A DNA stretch of 64,000 bases from Alistipes sp. UBA940 (GTDB lineage: Bacteria > Bacteroidota > Bacteroidia > Bacteroidales > Rikenellaceae). The position numbers and the translations under genes are program-made. The notes beneath the pieces were generated by a model. The model had not been told where the DNA came from. It saw nothing but the letters and a program-made list of their open reading frames with translations, and ran no database searches. Shown here one piece after another: positions 9,222 through 18,586 of this stretch (position 1 is the stretch's first letter; each line of letters starts with the position of its first letter). The stretch covers positions 6,950-70,949 of the forward strand of contig DBDE01000009.1 of assembly GCA_002293425.1 (NCBI GenBank), given 5' to 3'.

Positions 9222-10153
9222 TATTTTGTGGTTTTATTTGCTGAAACATCTATGTGAAATTGCCCGTTCTCGGATTGTATCCATTCGTCGGCTTCCGAAG
9301 CGAGAATATATTCGACCTCCCCGAGCCTAAACGATGTAAAGACAAGTATCAGGTCAAAGTCGCACCATATTTCGTCGCCGACAAGAGAGAATTTTGATAC
9401 CGAGGAGCCTTTGTAGTGACACTGATATTCTTCGAGTCGCTTTTCGTAAAAAAATGTCCGTTCGCCCGGACGAATGAGATCATACAATAATGCATTATAG
9501 TTTCGCCAAAACGTGTTGATGTCGGCTTTTATGTGACACTTTATTTTTACGTCCTTTGCCTGAAAAAACACATCTTCACCGTCGTACATCGCGCCGTTTA
9601 TGGAGGGAATATTTACGAGTAAATTCTGCTTCACCGACGGCGACTTCAATATGTCGTCGTGTGTTCCGTTGACGATCCAGATTCCGTAGTCAGATAACGA
9701 TTTGCCGTCTATCTCAAAGCCCGTTTGCCAGCAATTGGTCACTCTGACAGGAGTTTTGTAGGTGCAATCAGCAAAAGGATAATCATCGGCGAAATTGAGT
9801 GTGAAAGTTTTGAGAGGGTCGACCGTGTGTCGATCGGCATTGTCCGTCAGTCGAATCGTGCGGACTATCCCTATCTCGCGGAAATCGAATTCGTGGTACG
9901 CCTCGTCGGAGAGATAGTCGATGAGATTGCGAACGCTGAAATATAGTGTGCCGGCGAACTTCATACTGAATGTTTTGCTGTCCAGCTTCGGATCGGAGAG
10001 ATCTACCTCGATGCCATCTTGCTCCGGCCAATTGTTGCTGTCCGGAGTTTTGAGTGAGGGGTATTGCACGAGCCCGTTATAACCACCATCAGCGACAAAT
10101 ACACCGAAAGTAGTGTAAGCATCCCGTCCGTCTATGAGAAGTTTGCCTGTCAT
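9221..10153 (-). CDS. Distal tail (Dit-like) protein
   Basis: 310 aa, directly after the tape measure gene with adjacent stop and start, the canonical place for a distal tail protein. The N-terminus (LLIDGRDAYTTFGVFV) is the galectin-like beta opening seen in Dit proteins, followed by a central region (LIDYLSDEAYHEFDF) and a beta-rich C-terminal half. It should form the hexameric ring linking tail tube and tip. The call rests on gene order and overall pattern. Confidence 0.75.
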   Translation of the reverse strand: MTGKLLIDGRDAYTTFGVFVADGGYNGLVQYPSLKTPDSNNWPEQDGIEVDLSDPKLDSKTFSMKFAGTLYFSVRNLIDYLSDEAYHEFDFREIGIVRTIRLTDNADRHTVDPLKTFTLNFADDYPFADCTYKTPVRVTNCWQTGFEIDGKSLSDYGIWIVNGTHDDILKSPSVKQNLLVNIPSINGAMYDGEDVFFQAKDVKIKCHIKADINTFWRNYNALLYDLIRPGERTFFYEKRLEEYQCHYKGSSVSKFSLVGDEIWCDFDLILVFTSFRLGEVEYILASEADEWIQSENGQFHIDVSANKTTK

Positions 10154-13100
10154 CTATCCTCGATTTAAGGTTTCCAGTTCACCAACCACATCGTCGAGCC
10201 GACTTGCGGTTCGTGCCATATTTGTCTCAATGCTTCCTAGACGATTGGTGTTATCTCGGATGGCAGACAAATGTCCTGTGATTGCTCCGATATTGGCTTG
10301 CATGACTTGTTGGCTCTGTTTCATCATTTCGTGAATGCCGTAGGTGTGGTTCTCGATGTTTGTGAAGACGCCAAACATTGCGTCTATGCTGTCCTGTGAA
10401 GCCTGAGCAAGTCCTTGCGAGGCCGTGTTTCTGCCTCCGCCTTCGTCTGCGCCGAATATGTCGATCCCCTGTTTCGCAGCCTCATCTTTGGCGACCTTCA
10501 TCATTTCCTCCGCCTCTTTCTGAGCACCAATGGCACCAGCTACAACGCCGCTCATTATGCTGGCATAGGCGGCAAACCTCTCGTTATCGTCCTCGATCTC
10601 TGTTGCTTTCTCCATATCGGCTGCCGCCTTTTTCAGGAACCGATCGAACATCATTGAGCTGACCATTTGCTTCGACAACTGTTCGAGCATATCGGAGATG
10701 CTGTCCTTAAATATCATCGCCGCGTCCGTCCCGTTGGAGAAGGCGTCTGCTATTGCGTCCGTAAATGTGTTGCCAAGGTCGCCGAATACATCTGTTAGGT
10801 AATCGCGAAGCTCCTGGATTGCATCTTCATAGGCCTCCCAATAACCAATCATTGCGGTCAGATTGTCTTGATCTTGTTTACTCAGGTTTTCAAAAACCTT
10901 TCCGCGATCGTTTACAAACTTTTTGAGTGCCTCCATCTCTATCTCTCCCGTGATTGGATCGAATAGCTGTGGTACGAGACTTTTGAGATTTTTATAATCG
11001 GCACTATCGGTCTGAATACCTAAAAAGTAGTTGGCATCGTCGACCTTAACCTGCATGTTGGCGACGGCTTCGGTGAGGTTATCGTATAGTTTTATAGCCT
11101 CATATATGGGATTTAAACCCTTAATGCCAACCAGCTTATTCCCCCACAACATCTCTTCGGCCGTTTTGTTATACAGATCGAGTGCCTGTGTCGCTGCATT
11201 TACATCATCTTTGCTTTGCCGCCAAACATCCGCGCCAAAAATAGTTTCATGCGCGCGTCCTGCCACCATAAGGTTTATGCCTAACAGTTCGAGCTCTGTA
11301 TTTAGTGCTCTGACTTCACGCATAAACTGTTCAGTATAATCGTCTTTTTTGAAAAGGCCAACAATGGATGTGACGACTTGCATCGCTGTGCTAATTACCG
11401 CAAGGATGACACTCGCTTTTTCTACAGCTATAATTGCCGCAGACGCACCCTGTGCAGCCATTTGTGTGGCCGTGACAGACCAATTTGCGAGTTGCGTAAT
11501 TGCACTGATACCCGATAAAGTGGACGTTGCGATAGTTCCGGCAGTTTTAATAGCTTCACCGGCAGTGCCTCCGATCGCATCTCCGATCTCGCCAAATTCA
11601 TTCGATACCTTCTGTAAGGTAGAATAGAGTTTTTGCCACGACTTGAATTTCTTTTCGGCTGGCGTTTCCTTAGCTACGGCTTCGGAGGCTTCCTCGACTG
11701 CTTTTCCAGCTTCATTGACTGCTGCTCGCGCGGATGCAAGTTGTTGGTCTGTTGCGCCTGCGGCTTCTGCCGAAGCAAGAGCATCCTTTGCGTTAATAAG
11801 TGTAATATTCAGCTCTTCGAGGGTCTGTGTGGAGAGCTGATTCATCCACGCACGGAATGTGCTCTCCTTCTGTGCATACTCCAAGTCGAGCGCATCTACG
11901 GCGTTTCGCTCAGCCTCATTGACGAGCGCAATGTTTTCCTCGCCACCCCCGGCAGCCAGCACATTCTCGCGCTCTTTTGCGTATTTCGTCGCAATGTCGC
12001 TCATCTTCTGCTGGTAGGTTTGATAGTCACGCAACATTCCGTTCAAACGGTCGGTCTCGGCTTGCCGTGCTTCCTCATTCGATCTGAGTAATTCGGTGAA
12101 TGCCGCGTTGTGTTGAGCTGTAAATCCAAGTTGTTCGGCATCTGTAAGTGTCGCGAGTTCTCCTTGTGGAAGTGTCGCTTGACGAGCCGCCAACAATTCA
12201 TTCTCCTGCTCTTTGATTTGAGCAAGTTCACGCTGAAAGTTGAGTTCGTTTTGGGCGAGCGTTTTGGCAAGCCCGTCATCCATAGCATTGATTTTTGCCT
12301 GTACAACGTCATCAGCAAATTGTATCTCCAGCTTTTTAAGTGCTTCGGCGTCCATTTGTGCCTGTTCGCGGCGGCGACGTGCTTCGTCGGCAAGACGCTG
12401 TTTTTCCTCTTCCGAAAGCTTGTCTTCCTGGTCTGTCGTGGGGTTTAGCGCATTGAGCTCAGCTTGTATTGCTGCTTCATTTGAATGCAGGGCATTAGCT
12501 TGCATCTGCGCTATATTCAGAGGATTTAAGAAGTCGGGTCGATAGCCCTCCCAACCTCCGTCACCCGTAACCTCGACACGCAGGGGTATTTGAACCTCTT
12601 TCGGTAACTTCGCCATCTCCTCGTTGATGATCAAATTAACCTTATCGAGTTCGGCGCGGATTTTCTCCAGTTGTTCCTCTTTTATTTTTATCTTGTCGGC
12701 GGGAGGCATTGCATTGAACTCTGCCTCTGCTATACGTCGATTGTAATCTGACAAATTGCCTTCAAGGGTTGCGAGGGCAGACTTCTGAGTCTCGAGTTCT
12801 TCTCGAAGCCTGATATTTTCTCCGGACCCACCTCGCTTAAATACTTCCCATGCATTACTAAGTGTTTGATTCAATTCATCAATACGCGCTTTCGTGTTAT
12901 TGATGTTTGAAGTAATCTCATCGTAATTTCGGTTGTCTTGCTCTGCATTTAACTCCTTATTTACGTCGGTGAGTTCAGCCATCGCCAGTTTTTCACGCGT
13001 ATAGGCAGCGGTGAGGGCAGGCGATAGTTTTTGCAGTTCCTCGTACGCCGTGATTTGAGCATAGAGCGTTTGGTTTTCGTCCTGGACTGTCCGGACAAGT

Positions 13101-14266
13101 TCATCAATTCGGGCGCGGCGATTCTGTTCCTGTTTGTTGAACTCATTCTGCCGTTTGTTTAATTGTTCCTGTGCACGTTCTGTAGCGGTCGAGCTGTCCC
13201 GCAGTGCCCACATAGCCGTGGCAAGCCCAACCACAAGTGTCGTAATGAGCACGAGTGGATGAGAGAGCATAGTCTTGTTGAGTAGTTTTTGCGCGACCTG
13301 CAACTTTTGTGTAACTACGAGTTTCGCGTAGTCGAGCGCAATATCCTTTGCTTTGATAACATCTACGGCAATGATCGCGGCACGGTATGCGCCATAGGTG
13401 GCCACAAGCCCGATAAGTAATTTTCCGACCTTTTCGTAATTCTCGACAAGGTGCGCTGCCCCTCCTATGGCGTCGTTTATAAAGCCTTCCTGCGATTTGC
13501 CCATGTCATTGAGCATCGCCTGCCAGGCGTCTTTCAATTTCTCAATCTGTCCGGGGATGGTTTTCGACATCTCATTCGTCATATTGTTGAATTGCCCGCC
13601 CTCGTCGGTCATCGCGTAGATGGCCTTCTGAACCTCAGGAAAACCAATTTTCCCCGCCTCGACGAGTTTTTGAACTTCGCCTGTCGAAACACCGAATTGA
13701 TCGGCGAGAGCCTGCACCATTGGAATGCCGCTCGTTGTGAACTGCATCAGGTCACGGGCATAGAGGCGACCCTGGGTCATCGTTGTGCCATAGAGGTAGG
13801 TCATACGCTCTAACGGCAAGCCGAGTGCGGCGGAGACATCGCCCAAGCGACGCAAGTCTTCTGTGATATCTTTGGCGGCAAAGCCATAGGCCAACAATTG
13901 TTTTGCTCCGTTCGCTACATCTTGCAAACCGAATGGAGTCTCGGCGGCGAGTCGGACCATATCAGCCATAAGTCGGTCAGCATTTGCTTTGCTACCCAAC
14001 AAGACACTGAATGCGGTCTCCAGCTTCTGGAACTCTCCGCGAACCTGTATGATCGACCGTCCGAACTGAATGACCTCCTTTGCGCCGAAGACCAAGCCTG
14101 CCGAGCGAGCTATGTTTTTGAACGCTGTGTCGATTCGCGCGCCCTCCGATACAGATGCATTGCCGATATCAGCAAGTATCTTTTGCGATTGTTGAGCATC
14201 CCGGCGAAGCTGGTCGTTGTCCAATCCGATCCCGAAATATATTGAGCCGTCTACATTTTTTGCCAT
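10154..14266 (-). CDS. Tail tape measure protein
   Basis: 1370 aa, the largest gene of the prophage. Residues ~60-270 match a tape-measure N-terminal domain (MADMVRLAAETPFGLQDV, MTYLYGTTMTQGRLYARDL). Hydrophobic stretches follow (LLIGLVATYGAYRAAIIAV; VLITTLVVGLATAMWAL), then long coiled-coil regions (about 370-700) and further membrane-like segments (about 880-960). It sets tail length and probably assists DNA passage. Its ATG overlaps the stop of the frameshifted chaperone extension by one base (TAATG). Confidence 0.92.
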   Translation of the reverse strand: MAKNVDGSIYFGIGLDNDQLRRDAQQSQKILADIGNASVSEGARIDTAFKNIARSAGLVFGAKEVIQFGRSIIQVRGEFQKLETAFSVLLGSKANADRLMADMVRLAAETPFGLQDVANGAKQLLAYGFAAKDITEDLRRLGDVSAALGLPLERMTYLYGTTMTQGRLYARDLMQFTTSGIPMVQALADQFGVSTGEVQKLVEAGKIGFPEVQKAIYAMTDEGGQFNNMTNEMSKTIPGQIEKLKDAWQAMLNDMGKSQEGFINDAIGGAAHLVENYEKVGKLLIGLVATYGAYRAAIIAVDVIKAKDIALDYAKLVVTQKLQVAQKLLNKTMLSHPLVLITTLVVGLATAMWALRDSSTATERAQEQLNKRQNEFNKQEQNRRARIDELVRTVQDENQTLYAQITAYEELQKLSPALTAAYTREKLAMAELTDVNKELNAEQDNRNYDEITSNINNTKARIDELNQTLSNAWEVFKRGGSGENIRLREELETQKSALATLEGNLSDYNRRIAEAEFNAMPPADKIKIKEEQLEKIRAELDKVNLIINEEMAKLPKEVQIPLRVEVTGDGGWEGYRPDFLNPLNIAQMQANALHSNEAAIQAELNALNPTTDQEDKLSEEEKQRLADEARRRREQAQMDAEALKKLEIQFADDVVQAKINAMDDGLAKTLAQNELNFQRELAQIKEQENELLAARQATLPQGELATLTDAEQLGFTAQHNAAFTELLRSNEEARQAETDRLNGMLRDYQTYQQKMSDIATKYAKERENVLAAGGGEENIALVNEAERNAVDALDLEYAQKESTFRAWMNQLSTQTLEELNITLINAKDALASAEAAGATDQQLASARAAVNEAGKAVEEASEAVAKETPAEKKFKSWQKLYSTLQKVSNEFGEIGDAIGGTAGEAIKTAGTIATSTLSGISAITQLANWSVTATQMAAQGASAAIIAVEKASVILAVISTAMQVVTSIVGLFKKDDYTEQFMREVRALNTELELLGINLMVAGRAHETIFGADVWRQSKDDVNAATQALDLYNKTAEEMLWGNKLVGIKGLNPIYEAIKLYDNLTEAVANMQVKVDDANYFLGIQTDSADYKNLKSLVPQLFDPITGEIEMEALKKFVNDRGKVFENLSKQDQDNLTAMIGYWEAYEDAIQELRDYLTDVFGDLGNTFTDAIADAFSNGTDAAMIFKDSISDMLEQLSKQMVSSMMFDRFLKKAAADMEKATEIEDDNERFAAYASIMSGVVAGAIGAQKEAEEMMKVAKDEAAKQGIDIFGADEGGGRNTASQGLAQASQDSIDAMFGVFTNIENHTYGIHEMMKQSQQVMQANIGAITGHLSAIRDNTNRLGSIETNMARTASRLDDVVGELETLNRG

Positions 14267-14544
14267 TATTCAAAAAGTATTGCTTTTACGTTATCCCTGT
14301 TTCTCACGTCTTCCGCATCTATATGATTGTGGTGCTTGTGTTTTGTGCCGCTTTCGGTGCTCTTGTAGCTCGGTAATGCGGCACTGAGCATTATGAGGTT
14401 TTGATAGCTGGTTTCGTAGAGCAGTTCACGTAGTGTGAAGCCCATCTCTGATCTCAGCATTGTCGCGATTATTGTCCAGGGGTTGTTGTTTTCGTTTTGG
14501 TTGGTGCTGTCATCCTTGTCCCTTTCAGGAAACACGTAGTTTGA
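14266..14544 (-). CDS. T-part of tail assembly chaperone, read by -1 frameshifting
   Basis: This frame has no convincing start of its own. Continuing from the 9-T run at 14552-14544 (minus strand) after a one-base slip back gives S-N-Y-V-F-P-E-R-D and then 83 further residues to the TAA at 14268-14266. The fused G-T product would be 252 aa: 160 from the upstream frame plus 92. Position between the G chaperone and the tape measure is exactly that of the lambda G/GT pair. The T part should bind tail tube subunits while G coats the tape measure. Confidence 0.8.
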   Translation of the reverse strand, partial: SNYVFPERDKDDSTNQNENNNPWTIIATMLRSEMGFTLRELLYETSYQNLIMLSAALPSYKSTESGTKHKHHNHIDAEDVRNRDNVKAILFE

Positions 14545-15023
14545 AAAAAAAAGGGAGTTTCGGCGTTCGTGCCGAGGATTTGCACAATCGCAGATTGCAT
14601 TTCGGCAGGAGATCCGTTATACATAAGCCAGGTTTTAAGTTCCTCAAAACGGTCTATTTTCGTTGTTTCGCATATGGTTTTCCGGATGCCTATAAGGCCA
14701 AGCAGTGAGGATTTTTTTGTTGCTTTTTTTGTTTCGACATATCCATTCTCTTTTGCACCGAGGATCAGTTTTGCCAACGCTTCGGTCTGAACGGGCGCGT
14801 ATTTCGCGAGTTGCAGGGTGGCGTTGATGATGTTTTGCATATTGTCGGACGTTTCACCGATTTCAACATCGGCAAGTTCTGAAACGATTGCCGAGAGGTC
14901 GTAAAGTGTGGCGATTGTTGGGCGAGCAACTTCAAAATCCCGTCCACCGATGGTTACCGTCATTTGCTTTTGGAGCACTGCCTCGGCGACGTGCTGTTCG
15001 ATTGTTTTCTCTTTTTTTGCCAT
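14469..15023 (-). CDS. Tail assembly chaperone (G-type)
   Basis: 184 aa in the zero frame, lying between tail tube and tape measure genes. The N-terminus is charged (MAKKEKTIEQHVAEAV). Residues ~25-130 are helical with a hydrophobic core, and a lysine-rich segment (TKKATKKSSLLGLIGIRK) follows. After NAETPFFF the zero-frame tail is low-complexity (TKTKTTTPGQ), as expected where most ribosomes end and a minority shift. Size and place match G-type chaperones that hold the tape measure protein before tube assembly. Confidence 0.82.
   Translation of the reverse strand: MAKKEKTIEQHVAEAVLQKQMTVTIGGRDFEVARPTIATLYDLSAIVSELADVEIGETSDNMQNIINATLQLAKYAPVQTEALAKLILGAKENGYVETKKATKKSSLLGLIGIRKTICETTKIDRFEELKTWLMYNGSPAEMQSAIVQILGTNAETPFFFQTTCFLKGTRMTAPTKTKTTTPGQ
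14544..14552 (-). promoter_or_regulatory. Programmed -1 ribosomal frameshift site
   Basis: Nine consecutive T residues on the coding strand, read as TTT TTT TTT in the G frame, followed by CAA. This satisfies the X_XXY_YYZ rule as T_TTT_TTT. A -1 slip enters the T frame, which stays open to the tape measure start. Confidence 0.8.
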
Positions 15024-15088
15024 TGCTGGATTGTTTTTTTAATGTTTTTGTGACCGACGGGTCGGTCAAAACCCGTCGGCCTGGTGTT

Positions 15089-15547
15089 TTATGCCTCCTC
15101 GCTTGCGGTGTAGGGCTTCAGAATCTTTCCCGACTTGGGCTTGAGGCCGTCGAATGTGTAGGCCCAACGCTTGCCTTCGGCACTGTTCCACGTCTCGGTT
15201 ATGGATACAGAGGTGTTGTCCATAACGAAGCCTGCGTTTTCGGGATCTTCGGGGGTGAGCCTTACTGCATAGTTTCCGGCGATGACCCCGTCGGTGTCTT
15301 CGATCGGCTTTTCGTCGCCCTTCTTCACAAAGAGAGCGAGAGCCAGGCTGTACGCATTTGCTTTGCGACGAGAGTCGACCACACCGCCACCCTCTTCTTT
15401 TGCGTCGATCTTTTCTCCTTGCTCAACGGTGAGTTGGGTCGAGTCTTCAACGATTTCGGGAAGTTCTTTCCATTCTGTCGGAGCGGCACCGTCTGCGCCC
15501 ACCATCCCGATCTCTACTTTGGGTTTACCCCAGCTTAATACTGCCAT
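15089..15547 (-). CDS. Major tail tube protein
   Basis: 152 aa, beta-rich and acidic (MAVLSWGKPKVEIG... ETWNSAEGKRWAYTF). It occupies the slot between the tail terminator-like gene and the chaperone pair, where siphoviruses carry the tube subunit made in many copies. The N-terminal pattern GKPKVEIG resembles tube proteins of Bacteroidetes phages. No catalytic motif is expected. Intergenic spacers of 46 and 65 bp flank it, wider than elsewhere in this operon, which may reflect stronger translation signals. Confidence 0.78.
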   Translation of the reverse strand: MAVLSWGKPKVEIGMVGADGAAPTEWKELPEIVEDSTQLTVEQGEKIDAKEEGGGVVDSRRKANAYSLALALFVKKGDEKPIEDTDGVIAGNYAVRLTPEDPENAGFVMDNTSVSITETWNSAEGKRWAYTFDGLKPKSGKILKPYTASEEA

Positions 15548-15593
15548 AGTTTTTGTTTTTTAATGGTTAATAAAATGTGCTAAAAATGGTTTG

Positions 15594-16013
15594 TTAATTG
15601 AAATATTCATACATCAGTTTTACGGCGATGAAGTGTTGCCGGATGTCTGGCTCTGCCTCTGTACAGATTGTCTGGGTGAGACGGAGACGATAGTCCGAGT
15701 TGTTTGCGTTGAGGCTATCGACCCACTGTTGGCACAGGTTTTCCAACTCATCCGTTCGTGCCATATTCTCAACGGACACGCCGTTCGTGAACGGGTCAAT
15801 GTCCGGCACATAAAGGTTTAGGGTTATGAAACCTGTTTGGACTTGATTGGGAACACCTGTTGTGAAAATCACAATGAGGTCTTCCTTTTCGCTATCCCGA
15901 GGGCGTAGTCCATTGCGATACACTTTTCCCGAAATGACAGCCACAAGAGGGCTATCTTTGAGCAAGACGATAATATCGCTTTGGACCTGTTTCGCTGTCT
16001 TTTTTGTTGCCAT
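15594..16013 (-). CDS. Putative tail terminator protein
   Basis: 139 aa alpha/beta protein (TKKTAKQVQSDIIVLLKDSP; FITLNLYVPDID). Size and fold pattern fit tail-terminator or minor tail proteins that cap the tube and join it to the head. It sits between the HK97 gp10-like gene (4 bp upstream) and the tail tube gene. The assignment rests mainly on conserved siphovirus gene order. Confidence 0.65.
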   Translation of the reverse strand: MATKKTAKQVQSDIIVLLKDSPLVAVISGKVYRNGLRPRDSEKEDLIVIFTTGVPNQVQTGFITLNLYVPDIDPFTNGVSVENMARTDELENLCQQWVDSLNANNSDYRLRLTQTICTEAEPDIRQHFIAVKLMYEYFN

Positions 16014-16017
16014 AGTC

Positions 16018-16443
16018 TCACTGTATCTTGATAGTCCTCAGTATGTTGGGAACAAGCTTTCTTGCCAGTTGCTCTGCGCTATCCAGCACGTCATATCCCT
16101 TCGCCGATATATAGGCGGCATAGTTCATTCCGGCGACCACGAGGAGCACTATCCCTTTTGAATGGTTTGACAGAAGCGCGTGTGCAAAACGTTTTCCCTC
16201 TTGTCCGCCAGGTCCGGAGAAATCTCCCTGCTGAACAGCTCTTCCATCCTTGCCAACGACATAGCCGATCGAGTTGCGTAAATTACCCGTTCGATCCGGA
16301 TATGACCCTTTTGCACGAGCCTCTGTAACGCAACACTCACCCACATAGTTCAGATTGTCGATGATTGCCTTTTCGCGCCGTTTGACTTGCGCTTCGAGGC
16401 GTGCGGCAATCGCAGAGTTCGGCGTGAGCTGTTTGATAGACAT
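16018..16443 (-). CDS. HK97 gp10-like neck / tail completion protein
   Basis: 141 aa. It has the pattern of the gp10/virion-morphogenesis family: an N-terminal helix with Arg/Lys, GSYPDRTGNLRNSIGYVV (the 'TGNLR' motif is characteristic), and a later NYAAYISAKGYDVL segment. This family stabilises the head-tail connection. The gene lies 3 bp after the head-closure-like gene and 4 bp before the terminator-like gene. Confidence 0.8.
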   Translation of the reverse strand: MSIKQLTPNSAIAARLEAQVKRREKAIIDNLNYVGECCVTEARAKGSYPDRTGNLRNSIGYVVGKDGRAVQQGDFSGPGGQEGKRFAHALLSNHSKGIVLLVVAGMNYAAYISAKGYDVLDSAEQLARKLVPNILRTIKIQ

Positions 16444-16446
16444 AGG

Positions 16447-16740
16447 TTATACAAGGATTTGAGTTTGTCCAACTGCTTTCAAATGCTCTACGGCGATAAT
16501 CGGAAACTCGCCGACAACACGCCCAAATTGGGTGGTAAGACGAATAATTTCGCTATCCCACAACCAATCCTCCTCTGTGACAAGTATTTCATAACCCAAG
16601 TTGTTGCGCTTGTTCGGGAAGAATTGACAGTCGATAGGCGCGCTCCAGGTTTCGGTTGCCGGAACGGGATATCCGGTGTTCTCGTCTATCCCTCCATTGA
16701 CCTTGTGCTTCGGCTCGATTGTTCCGTTTACAATAATCAT
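16447..16740 (-). CDS. Putative head-closure / head-tail joining protein
   Basis: 97 aa, beta-rich (MIIVNGTIEPKHKVNGG; DCQFFPNKRNNLGYEIL). Its start overlaps the preceding connector gene by 4 bp. Small beta proteins in this slot usually act as head-closure stoppers beneath the adaptor. No sequence motif independently proves the role. Confidence 0.6.
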   Translation of the reverse strand: MIIVNGTIEPKHKVNGGIDENTGYPVPATETWSAPIDCQFFPNKRNNLGYEILVTEEDWLWDSEIIRLTTQFGRVVGEFPIIAVEHLKAVGQTQILV

Positions 16741-17042
16741 AGCTTGTCGCCTTTATAGCCGTGTCGAACGCTTTTCCCGGAAATCCCACGGGCGCGGTTG
16801 CGGAACTCAGCCCGCTCGTCGTTGGTGAAACTGTACGACTGACCTCCTTGCGATATATTAGGGGCAACAGCCAACCAGCAGTACAAATCGGCCACAGCTG
16901 ACTTATATGCCTTGCTATTCAACACTGTCTCGTCAACTTCGGCGTCAGGAGCAAGCCCCCGACCCACAAGCGCATCAACAATGGTGCGCTGTGGGATCGG
17001 ATAACTCGAAATGCATTTGAGACTGTCAATGATGGTCGCCAT
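16737..17042 (-). CDS. Putative head-tail connector (DUF6706-like)
   Basis: 101 aa from ATG 17042 (MATIIDSLKC); the longer frame would extend into the capsid gene and starts implausibly. It is helical, with a region compatible with a connector or adaptor fold (QRTIVDALVGRGLAPDAEV; KSAVADLYCWLAVAPN) and a basic C-terminus. It is the first gene after the major capsid gene, where the adaptor that docks on the portal is normally found. Similarity to DUF6706 is from memory. Confidence 0.65.
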   Translation of the reverse strand: MATIIDSLKCISSYPIPQRTIVDALVGRGLAPDAEVDETVLNSKAYKSAVADLYCWLAVAPNISQGGQSYSFTNDERAEFRNRARGISGKSVRHGYKGDKL

Positions 17043-17064
17043 TGTGTAGTGGTTTATGTTACAC

Positions 17065-18144
17065 TCAGCGCGCTTCCTGCGTGTTAAGAAGGAAGATTCC
17101 ATCCACGTCGGGTACCGGCAGTGCAAAACCCTCGGCGGCTGTCCACTCGCGCTTCGGGTCGGTTTTCGAATACTGCATAACAGTGATATACGGAGCGACC
17201 TTGCTGTATGTCACGCCTTCGGTCGGGAACGTATCCTCGATCGACGCGCCATATTGCAATGTGCCAACCTGATCCATCGTGAGGAACGAAACGATCCCCG
17301 CCGCAAACGGGCGGACAGGTGTGCGCTTGCCGTTCTTTTCAACAATTACAGCCCGATCGACAACTTCCCATACGACACCGCCGTTCTCATCGGCAAATGC
17401 CGCGATGAAGTTGGCGGATGATGCGGCGCGATTCAACGAATCGAGACCAAGGAACCCTGCAACGAGTTCGCGACCCTCCGCGGAATTACGCGCCTGATTG
17501 AACGTCGCGCGGTCAGACATAATGCGTGTGATGACATAGCCTTTGTCAGCTGCGGCCGAGATCACACGCAACACATCCGAAATAGGTGTTGCGCCATCCT
17601 CTCCCCAGGCAATTTTACTTGCCCCGAATTTATGCGACGCTTCGAGGCCGAAGTCTACACGGATACCTGTACCGACGTTTTCGGCATCAGGAACCACACA
17701 CATACCCGTCGAAATGGTCTGCAAGTGCATATACTCGATACGCTCCTTCACGCCCCGAGCAACTGCGTCTGCCGGTTCTGCGATGAGCTGGCGTGCAATT
17801 TCGTTTTCGGAATTTGGGTCAAACAGCAACGAACGAAGACCAACGAGGTCTTTTTCATCTTTGTAACGTGTGATCGCAATCTTGGGGATATTCCCATTTG
17901 CCTTTTTCAACACGGGACGCGATTTAAGCGGCTTTTCGCTGTCGAGAGCCACCACGTCGGCAGCAACGATAGCGCGGTCCATCGAGAGTTGATCCCATTT
18001 CAGGGTGGGCGAGTAAACATCGCGGAGCTGACGTTCATAGAAATAGGTCTTCGCTTCGCGTTCGCCGTTGTACTTATTCCGGAGCTCGTTTGTAATCGAA
18101 GCCCAGAACTTCTGAATGATTTCTATAAAGAGTGATGTATTCAT
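17065..18144 (-). CDS. Major capsid protein
   Basis: 359 aa of the major-capsid-protein-E / HK97-fold class. Features are an N-terminal helical arm, a segment LKSRPVLKKANGNIPKIAI, a central AIARGVKERIEYMHLQ-type spine helix pattern, and a C-terminal beta domain ending with PVPDVDGIFLLNTQEAR. It follows the scaffold and a small decoration-like gene and precedes four connector genes, the canonical capsid position. Length agrees with E-type capsid proteins. Confidence 0.88.
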   Translation of the reverse strand: MNTSLFIEIIQKFWASITNELRNKYNGEREAKTYFYERQLRDVYSPTLKWDQLSMDRAIVAADVVALDSEKPLKSRPVLKKANGNIPKIAITRYKDEKDLVGLRSLLFDPNSENEIARQLIAEPADAVARGVKERIEYMHLQTISTGMCVVPDAENVGTGIRVDFGLEASHKFGASKIAWGEDGATPISDVLRVISAAADKGYVITRIMSDRATFNQARNSAEGRELVAGFLGLDSLNRAASSANFIAAFADENGGVVWEVVDRAVIVEKNGKRTPVRPFAAGIVSFLTMDQVGTLQYGASIEDTFPTEGVTYSKVAPYITVMQYSKTDPKREWTAAEGFALPVPDVDGIFLLNTQEAR

Positions 18145-18172
18145 TTCTTCTTACGTTTTTTTGGGTGAATAA

Positions 18173-18574
18173 CTACGCTTCCTGCACATTGTCGTGAATA
18201 AACACGATACCCCATCGCGGCCAGTCAAGCATAGCGTCGGTAGGGGGATAGGGGCTTGCCAAGTTGTTTACCGTACCCTCCACCATAATGGCGGCAGCAG
18301 GCTTGGCAGTGAGAATCGAGCCATCGAGAACACCAGCGAACTCGTGACCCTCGGGTAGTGCGGCATAAGTGTCGCCAGTTACGGGCATTGGCTTATACAC
18401 GTCGGTTGTCGTTTCGCGGATGATGACGTGACCACTTTCGATTACTTCGGCAGTAAAGCCAGCAGTGTCGAGTGTGCGTCCGCCGGGAATATCCGCGGTC
18501 TTGTGTGTGATAGCGACATCGCTCTTCGAGCCGCCAACCCGTACACTTTCGTTTTTGAGATTTACTTCAGGCAT
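18173..18574 (-). CDS. Small virion protein, possible head decoration protein
   Basis: 133 aa, beta-rich, with features seen in lambda gpD-like or shp decoration proteins: GFTAEVIESGHVIIRETT, then AALPEGHEFAGVLDGSILT and a proline-containing C-terminus. It lies between scaffold and capsid genes. The order scaffold / decoration / capsid is common, but no specific motif confirms the function. The main alternative is an uncharacterised capsid accessory protein. Confidence 0.6.
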   Translation of the reverse strand: MPEVNLKNESVRVGGSKSDVAITHKTADIPGGRTLDTAGFTAEVIESGHVIIRETTTDVYKPMPVTGDTYAALPEGHEFAGVLDGSILTAKPAAAIMVEGTVNNLASPYPPTDAMLDWPRWGIVFIHDNVQEA

Positions 18575-18586
18575 TTTTTTGATTTT

